From assembly GCA_037951105.1 (NCBI GenBank), contig JBAMJV010009664.1, positions 49,455 to 113,454 of the forward strand: a DNA stretch of 64,000 nucleotides. The letters are read 5' to 3'. A model generated the notes under the pieces. The model saw only the letters and a list, made by a program, of their open reading frames with translations. It was not told where the DNA came from and did not search any database. Below, piece after piece: positions 58,301 to 64,000 of the stretch. A program made the position numbers and the translations under genes. The stretch's first letter is position 1; each line of letters begins with the position of its first letter. This DNA is from Echinarachnius parma (lineage: Eukaryota; Echinodermata; Echinoidea; Clypeasteroida; Echinarachniidae).

Positions 58301-61169
58301 ATGTTGAAGCCACGGGGTTGAATAGTGCATAGACATCTCATCCAGTGCTTCTCCCTGCTGGAGCGAAGTGAATTATGACGGTTACCTAGAGATTCTATGC
58401 CCTAGATTGAAATGATGGCCAACTGGCAAACTGGGGTGTCAAGCTTTGAGGTGTTGACGGTAGATTTGTGTCCGTAGGAGATTCTCTTGAGGTTTCACCT
58501 ACATACTGGATGCCACAGACTCTGCAAGATATCAGGTATACGTTGTTGGTGGTGCATATGATATTACCCTTGGTGTGGGAAGAAAATTTGTTAGAGTGGC
58601 TGGTGAAAGGTAAATATAAATATCAGTTTAACTTTTTCAAACCAAACAATAGTACCAACATTTTTCACAAAATGCATTTAAGAAACAAATTTGCACTAAA
58701 GAACATAAGATATTTGCATTAATTGAATAAGCTTACCTCTTGTTTCATCTTCCATCTCTAAATCACTGATTTCCACTGAAGATTCTGCATAAAGTGAATC
58801 TGTAAAGAGCAGAAATTAAGAAGATTCAATATATGAGAATGAATTATTTGCACTATTCCAGTAGTTCAAATGTAATAAAGCAGTATTCAGGGCTCAATAT
58901 TCGTAGACTGCTGGCCTTGGATCAGTACAAATTTTATTTCGGCCAAATAAAGGGATAGTACAGTCTAGCCAAAACATGCACCATTACATTACAAACTAAA
59001 GTTATAACTCCGCCATGCATGAAAGGAATACAAAACTACAAATGACCAAGTTGTTATCAAACAAAAGAAGCCGCTAAATATCAAAAGAGCGCTCCCTAAA
59101 AACTCATCGGTTTCAACCATTCTAAATAAATTAAGCATGTGATGTTTTGTTGAATAAGTGATTAGATTAAAACATATTCAACAAGTATTTACAAAACTTT
59201 TTTGGACATTTTTGAAAAAAGGAAGCATTTCTAGAATTTTGTTAACGTCTGGTTCAAAATTATGGAATAATTGTGGGGCCCCACAATTATCACAAAATAA
59301 TTGTTATGTTTATGGATACTTCCGTCATTTCTGATGCGATTATGATCAAATAAAGTTTATTATCATTAATATTGTAGGCTATGCTCTTTCAAATTTGAAA
59401 CTCAGTTTGTCATTATCTCACAAACAAAATTGTGTAGCGCCCTCTATACCAAAACTCAACCATCCATTTAAGGTGTTTGTTTTGAGAGCCAAACAGTTGA
59501 ATGATTGTAAGAACAAAATAAAACAACAAAAAATACATGTATAATAAATAGGTAACCAACATAGATAAATAAACAATTATCAAAACAATAGAACACATAA
59601 GGAATAACCTGGCTCTTACACATTTTGTTGTAAAAACCAATGTTTAATTATGAAGAATATATGATTTATTGGTAAAAGTATGTTTTTAATTTATTTGCAT
59701 AAATTATCATAAATATGCATATTAGTGAATTGTCAACACATTTTAATTATAATAGTATTCTATACACTTCACTTATTTAAGGGGTAGTTCAGTTTTGGTA
59801 TAGAGGGCGCTGCACGAAATACTTTTTTTTGAGATTTGAAAAAGCATACAATTTTAATGACAGAATAAACTTTATTTTATCAAAATAGGTTCAGAAACGG
59901 CTAAAATATCAATAAATATATCCGATCGGAATAAATCTGGGCCCCAGATTTATTCGATGATTAAAAAAAAATAATGCTTACTGTTTTTTGTTTTAATGTT
60001 CAAAAGAGGTGTTTGAACTTGTTAGTTTGTAATGTTATTGTGCAGGTTTTGGTTACTAACGCTCAGTCTTACCAAAACTGCACTACCCCTTTAACATGCG
60101 TGCAAAATTTAGGGTTAAGCTACTCTCACACTTTGGCGAGTTTTAGTTACGAGTAGGGTCTAGTTGAAGCTACTGTCAAGTGAGCTGGCATGATGTCTTA
60201 GACAAATTCGATCCAAAGACTGCGTATGAAACATGGTCTTTAACAAATTATGTAGTTTTGAATAAACATGCTCTTTTAAACAAAAATGGGTCAAAAACAG
60301 TTACTAAGTTGAATGATAAGGAAAGCAAAACGTTCATACGTCTCTAAAGTATCTTGAGTAATACAGGCGACATTACAGCAATGTGGAAGTCATTACGGCA
60401 CATAATGCCCCCCAAAATAATCTTAGCCCTATTCAAAGAAATATTGTTGATAGAAAATAATGTATAGGTTTAAACATATACCATCATGTCTCAATATTCA
60501 TTTTGTTGATTTAGCTACAAGACGGAAAGAGACCAGAAAGTGGGGTACTAATATGGAGCAGTATATGACCCACGTTGATTCTACATTTATGTTTAAAGAA
60601 ATTTCCTAAGAGGATGTTTTGAAATGTATACATGGTATTCCAAGGAATAAGAACACTATTTTGCACTTTCTTTGTACACGACTGAAAATGTCCCGTCGAT
60701 AATTTCATATCCGAACACTTAAGTCGTAAATATATTTTGAACGAAATGGAAATTTGAAAAAACAAAACGTGTCGCATGCTTTTATCGCTAATATGAACAC
60801 AAGAAGGTATGAAAGAACCACAAAATAGTTCCAAGAAAGCTATGCGGATTTTGACTATGTTGCTATGTTAAGGTATTTTATAGAAAGTTAAACTGTATAC
60901 CTGTTTGAAGATGCTCAAGTGCTATCCTGCGCAGCTTTGCCTTCTCCAGTGCTTCCCGGAGGACATACATCTCCTCAGCCTTTCCCACAGTGTCATGCCA
61001 GTCCCGTAGCATCTGCAGTGTTCCGTCACTAGTCACCTGTTGGAATCGCATATTGGTCTTGATGTAGTTTGTAATCTCTCCCCTACTGAACCCGAGTGCC
61101 CCTCCCAAGGCTCTTATCTTGTAATCGTCAGTGACATCCGTAGCTATATCACACAGGATATCACCAAAA
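49000..61169 (-). CDS. NLR gene B: paralog of gene A, 5' exon outside window
   Basis: Second Death-NACHT-LRR gene. Visible exons: 61169-60901, 58799-58737, 56688-54332, 53875-53714, 52758-52591, 50977-50874, 50107-49904, 49360-49000. All phases agree with gene A. If exon 1 is the same length as in A, the total is 3846 nt (1281 aa). The homologous 2A-leader exon would lie just past 64000. NACHT is intact (GEAGVGKTT, KFLIIYDGLDEF, VTSRPW). The acidic repeat segment is of a different type from A, and the tail is frame-shifted. Transposon content of its introns differs from A, so the copies have been separate for some time. Confidence 0.85.
49904..50107 (-). CDS. NLR-B exon 8: acidic C-terminal exon
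   Basis: Acceptor GCTTTCACAG, donor AAG|GTATAC, both as in A. Reads ISCDDDRDGKDEGDDEGEQE. Read-through past the donor gives Y-T-G and a stop at 49891-49893. Confidence 0.65.
50400..50580. repeat. (ATC)n microsatellite (copy B)
   Basis: Counterpart of the copy A array, slightly shorter. Confidence 0.9.
50874..50977 (-). CDS. NLR-B exon 7: partial LRR-like module
   Basis: 104 nt; acceptor CATGACAG, donor CGG|GTAAGA. Reads ECLPHISMGDFKFNDVLY, as in gene A. Confidence 0.7.
51328..52110. repeat. inverted minisatellite array of TTATTCCGAAGGTTCG (copy B)
   Basis: Left arm 51328-51680 has TTATTCCGAAGGTTCG units; right arm about 51890-52110 has the reverse complement (CGAACCTTCGGAATAA). A spacer of about 200 bp separates them. 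The array could form a very large hairpin. It lies in the NLR-B intron between exons 6 and 7, and copy A lacks about 620 bp of it. Confidence 0.85.
52591..52758 (-). CDS. NLR-B exon 6: LRR-like module
   Basis: 168 nt, phase 0-0; acceptor CATCCATAG, donor GTG|GTATGT. MPDLINLTIG replaces MPDLSNLTIG of gene A. Confidence 0.76.
52850..52936 (-). pseudogene. decayed LRR exon duplicate (copy B)
   Basis: Counterpart of the relic in copy A. The minus strand reads LDLSYQESRDFATAIFLLPDLIS then a stop, closer to exon 6 (YQASRDLATAFCLMPDL) than the A relic is. It predates the segmental duplication. Confidence 0.6.
53160..53500. repeat. G-tract-containing intronic repeat (copy B)
   Basis: Counterpart of 11137-11440 with three G-runs and repeated gaccactggttgagag blocks. 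Proline-rich frames across it are artefacts of C-tracts. Confidence 0.5.
53714..53875 (-). CDS. NLR-B exon 5: LRR-like module
   Basis: 162 nt, phase 0-0; acceptor CAATCCAG. Reads VQLKVEGRDCKLMLSTWLAE. The donor is GTG|GTATTT, weaker than GTATGT in gene A, so splicing here may be less efficient. Confidence 0.72.
54332..56688 (-). CDS. NLR-B exon 4: NACHT ATPase and acidic repeats
   Basis: 2357 nt. The NACHT part is closely similar to gene A (Walker A GEAGVGKTT, Walker B KFLIIYDGLDEF, HKLFQEYMGG). The acidic segment (about 55190-54535) is an irregular repeat of RSEDERWEEEE-type units with LQEQF-containing variants. It differs in sequence and period from the QYGND repeat of A, although the flanks (TYKL upstream; FMVDIAFECQDRDAAEVV downstream) are conserved. 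Donor TTT|GTAAGT. Confidence 0.92.
54535..55190 (-). repeat. coding minisatellite (acidic repeat) in NLR-B
   Basis: Irregular tandem units (plus strand cgttcgtcttcagaccgctc, ctcctcctcc) encoding R-S-E-D-E-R-W/S-E-E-E-E, with four LQEQF inserts or variants. It occupies the same place as the QYGND array of gene A but uses a different unit. Confidence 0.93.
57260..57609 (-). mobile_element. tRNA-derived SINE, copy B only
   Basis: The minus strand starts with GTGGCAAGATCGGTAGAGC (A-box-like) and has GAGTTCGAACCC (B-box), then the tgtccttcagcaatttatcc core shared with 38241-38630, and ends in an (ATT)n-like tail. Absent from copy A (about 15740). Confidence 0.75.
58290..58585 (-). pseudogene. Penelope-like element GIY-YIG relic (copy B)
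   Basis: Duplicate of 18085-18395 with the same VYLISCRVCGIQYVGET block. Confidence 0.7.
58737..58799 (-). CDS. NLR-B exon 3: short acidic linker
   Basis: 63 nt; acceptor CTTTACAG, donor GAG|GTAAGC. Reads SLYAESSVEISDLEMEDETR, with split codons matching exons 2 and 4. Confidence 0.8.
58950..59467. mobile_element. TTAA-flanked MITE, member 2 (copy B)
   Basis: Counterpart of 18752-19269. Confidence 0.55.
59781..60090. mobile_element. TTAA-flanked MITE, member 3 (copy B)
   Basis: Counterpart with both TTAA sites intact (59777-59780 and 60091-60094). Confidence 0.72.
60170..60850 (+). pseudogene. non-LTR ORF2 relic, EN-RT linker and RT start (copy B)
   Basis: Duplicate of 23030-23720 with the same blocks. 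Confidence 0.55.
60901..61169 (-). CDS. NLR-B exon 2: Death domain
   Basis: 269 nt, same phase and length as in gene A; acceptor TTTCCCCCAG, donor CAG|GTATAC. Reads FGDILCDIATDVTDDYKIRA then LGFSRGEITNYIKTNMR and LRRIALEHLQT. Changes from A (for example R to S, V to G, V to E) lie mostly on surface-type positions. A 4-nt difference sits right at the donor. Confidence 0.87.
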
Positions 61170-61839
61170 CTGGGGGAAATTTAACAAAATTACAAAAATG
61201 TGCTATTAAAGATTTTGCAAAAGAGGACATCGTATTTTAAAACAGTCCTTTGCCCCGTAAGTTGTTAAATTCCAGGATCAACTTAATTATTGCAGGGTCA
61301 CTACACATTTACCAAATCACCTGAATCAGACAATTATTCACCAGATTCATTTTGCTGACATTCTGAAATGCTGAAATGTTCCCCAAAGTGTCTAACGGGT
61401 AATTCAGAAATATGTTCCCCTTAGCTCTACAAATTGCTAAGGTGTGGCCTAACTTAGCAACCAATGATAAGTTTTGCTTGCTATTTTCAGTTGCATATAA
61501 CAGCTAAAATAAATAAAGGAATTTACTGATCTGTCTGATTTAAGGAAACTTTATAGTCTTTACAAGAACTACAAATTAAAGGGATATAGTAGCATTTTCC
61601 AAATCCTCAAAACTTACAAGGAACTCATCTAGCGGTTCCTTCATATTGTGGTGTATTGATATTAACAATCGAAGCATGGGACATATTTCGGATTTCCTTT
61701 TCTTTAAAAAGATATTAAAGATTGAAGTGTTCGGTTTGTTTGAGTATCCACTGGATAGTCATAATCATGTCAGTGCAATGAATAGTGAATATCACTTTGC
61801 ATTTTCACTCATTTCTCGGCCATAAAAAAATCTTTTTAA

Positions 61840-62397
61840 AGGGATAGTTGAGTTTTGGTAGAGAGGGCGCTACACAAAATAATTTGTTGTGAGATAATGA
61901 CAAACTGAGTGTCAAATTTGAAAGAGCATACAATTTTAATGGCAGAATAAACTTTATTTGATCAAAACCGGTTCAGAAACGGCTGAAATATCCATAAACA
62001 TAACCATTTGGGGGCCCACAAGTATTCAATTATTTTGAACCAGTCGTTAAAATTCGTTTTAAAATGCTTCCTCTTTTCAAAAAATTTCAAAAGAGGTTTT
62101 TAGATAGTTGTTGATTATATCTCTATTTAATCACTATTTCAACAAAACATCACATGCACAATATTTTATTTAAAATGTTTTAAACTTATTCGTTTTTCGA
62201 AAGCGCCCTCTTTAGTTTAAACAGCTCTTTTTGAATGATAACAGGCTTTTTACTTTATAGTCGTTTGTAATTTTTATATTCCTTTTGAGCATGGTGGAGT
62301 TATAACTATTAGTTTATAATGTTATGGTGCAGGTTTTGGTTACTAAAATTCAGTTTGACTAAAACTGTTCTCTCTCTACCAGAACTCAACTATCCCT
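61840..62397. mobile_element. TTAA-flanked MITE, member 4 (copy B)
   Basis: Counterpart of 24711-25277. The right TTAA has been lost by a small deletion. Confidence 0.7.
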
Positions 62398-62844
62398 TGA
62401 ATTATTCTCAAATTACTCAGTTGACATATCAGATTACAAAAATAGACTTCTGTTGTTAGCTTTGTTTTACACTACATGTTGAAATCCGGACAAATCATTG
62501 TTTGCACTATAAGACACGCTAAAGGATAAATATTCTCTGAAATTTTAAGCACAATCTGTCAAGAAATGAACACTATGGCTCTTTTGAAATAGCCATATAT
62601 TTGTAATAGTGACTGAAATTGGCAATGCACTCTGGCATACGTTAAATACCAAAAATATTTTATTTAAACTTTCTCGAAATAAACGTGTACTCTTCGTTCG
62701 AGTGTGACATAAGTTTTGTAGAATAAACATATCATGAGTTTTGGAAATGTAAACGAAAACTGAGAAAATGGGAATATTTAATATATACAATTTTTTTCGT
62801 TTTTCAGTCTTCAAGTCAAAATTACATTGTTGTTAGATTTGTAC

Positions 62845-63210
62845 GTATAAGTATAAAGGTCAAACTAAATTTCTATGCGTTATTTTATACAATCAGTTAA
62901 CTCGAAAATATAATGTAGATGAAGTTTGTGGATACGTTTCCCTGGGAATAGGTGCCATCATTAGAATAAGTGCAGCGCTTTCTTTGAATACTGTTTTAAG
63001 TGCTAAATCGTATATATATATCCTTCAAAAGCGTGCAATAAGAATAATCACAACTCACAGCCTCTAACACATACTGATCCTTTGTTTAGGAGATTTAAAT
63101 TATTAATAATAATTATATGACATTGATGAATATGTAACTTGTGTATTTGTGTACTCATAGGTTAAACATATATTGCCAAGCAAATTTAGTTAAGAATACT
63201 TTTGTTGATA
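62845..63210 (+). pseudogene. non-LTR RT C-terminal relic (copy B)
   Basis: Duplicate of 25715-26110. Confidence 0.65.
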
Positions 63211-64000
63211 AACAAATATGTTATACTACTAAATAAAGTAATAATTTAGTTCTCCCCAAATATAAGTTTAAATTTGTACTGTTAAATTCAAGAACCAACT
63301 CTTTGGAACTCTTTAACTGAAATACTAAAATGTACTAAGTGTTTCTGCTTTATAAAAAAACAAGTGTCATGTTTAAAGTACTAAATGAATAGTACTACTA
63401 CGTATGTAATACTTGCATTGCCTCTTCCCAAAACCAATAATTATCCTTTTCTGTGGTCTTTTTTGTCTAGTTTTTTCTTTTTGTGATGATTTTTGTATCC
63501 TTTACCTTGAAATTTACCAGCTTACATATCGGGATTAGCCTTTGAAAGGCCATCTGGCCTATGTCATGTACACCTCTTTTCCGATGTATACAATATATAT
63601 ATATATACATTATTTTGCTTTTTATGTGTAAAAATACACTTTTGTATTGTTTGTAACTTTGTGGAAATAAATAAAAATTTGAATTTGCAAATTTCATCCT
63701 CATCCATCGACTGGAAACAGTTCAGATGATTTCTAAAACGCGGATACTCACTTTAATTTACTTTGTATTGCATTCTTAGAGAGAAGACATTATTAAAAGG
63801 GTGATACAAAATTGACAGTTAGATAGATAGATTTTAAGACTGTCAATAAATAAATATCCTAACATAATTTCATGTCATAGTCCGGGGTCATAGTCACTGG
63901 TGTAAATTGTTAAAATTACACATGTTCCGGGAGTGATGAATCAAAAGGACATCCCTAACCCCACCCCTGCCTTTGGTTACATTTTAGATTAACTTTCGAT

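Larger units (their letters stand above)
42904..64000. repeat. segmental duplication, copy B (right end cut)
   Basis: Partner of 1-27032. Lacks the A-only elements at about 1690-2330, 3228-3921, 5566-6122, 11845-12660, 15977-17515, 19371-22434 and 26112-26245. Carries a B-only MITE (46495-46922), a SINE (57260-57609) and a longer minisatellite (51328-52110). Confidence 0.97.

Overview
This is eukaryotic genomic DNA: AT-rich, intron-bearing and dense in transposable-element relics. Spliced Death-NACHT-LRR receptor genes with an N-terminal 2A-like peptide, Penelope and non-LTR relics, tRNA-derived SINEs and many poly-C/poly-G tracts suggest an invertebrate deuterostome. An echinoderm is my best guess (2A-bearing NLRs are known from sea urchins); a hemichordate or amphioxus is not excluded. 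No bacterial gene, operon or CRISPR array is present.

Layout. Positions 1-27032 (copy A) and 42904-64000 (copy B) are two diverged copies of one segment, in the same orientation and about 42.9 kb apart. B runs off the right edge and A starts at the left edge, so the true unit length and outer borders cannot be seen. Copy A is about 5.9 kb longer, mostly from A-only transposon insertions: a LINE tail, an AAGCAATTGCTT element, a TTAA element, a hAT-like element, a 3.06 kb TIR element and a hairpin retro-insert. B carries its own MITE, a SINE and an expanded minisatellite.

Genes. Each copy holds one NLR gene on the minus strand. I rebuilt gene A as nine exons (27513 down to 7479). All exon phases match, the sum is divisible by three, and the predicted product is 1338 aa. 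Order: 2A-like leader (D-I-E-T-N-P-G-P), Death domain, short linker, NACHT with Walker A/B, a long acidic tandem-repeat segment, three LRR-like exons, an acidic exon, and a Pro-rich tail with three PLDLS repeats. Gene B has the same exons 2-9 (exon 1 lies outside the window), a different acidic repeat, and a 1-nt deletion that changes the end of the tail. The genes look like paralogous innate-immune receptors; no other host gene is supported.

27.0-42.9 kb contains no host exon apart from exon 1 of gene A. It holds a decayed L1/Tx1-like retrotransposon (minus), two convergent retrotransposon 3' ends forming a large inverted repeat, a hAT-like element with a C-rich minisatellite, a mariner-like fold-back element, a tRNA-derived SINE, a second non-LTR RT relic, and a fold-back MITE abutting the start of copy B.

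All exon calls come from reading frames, splice signals and comparison of the two copies; no alignment, RNA data or database search was available.
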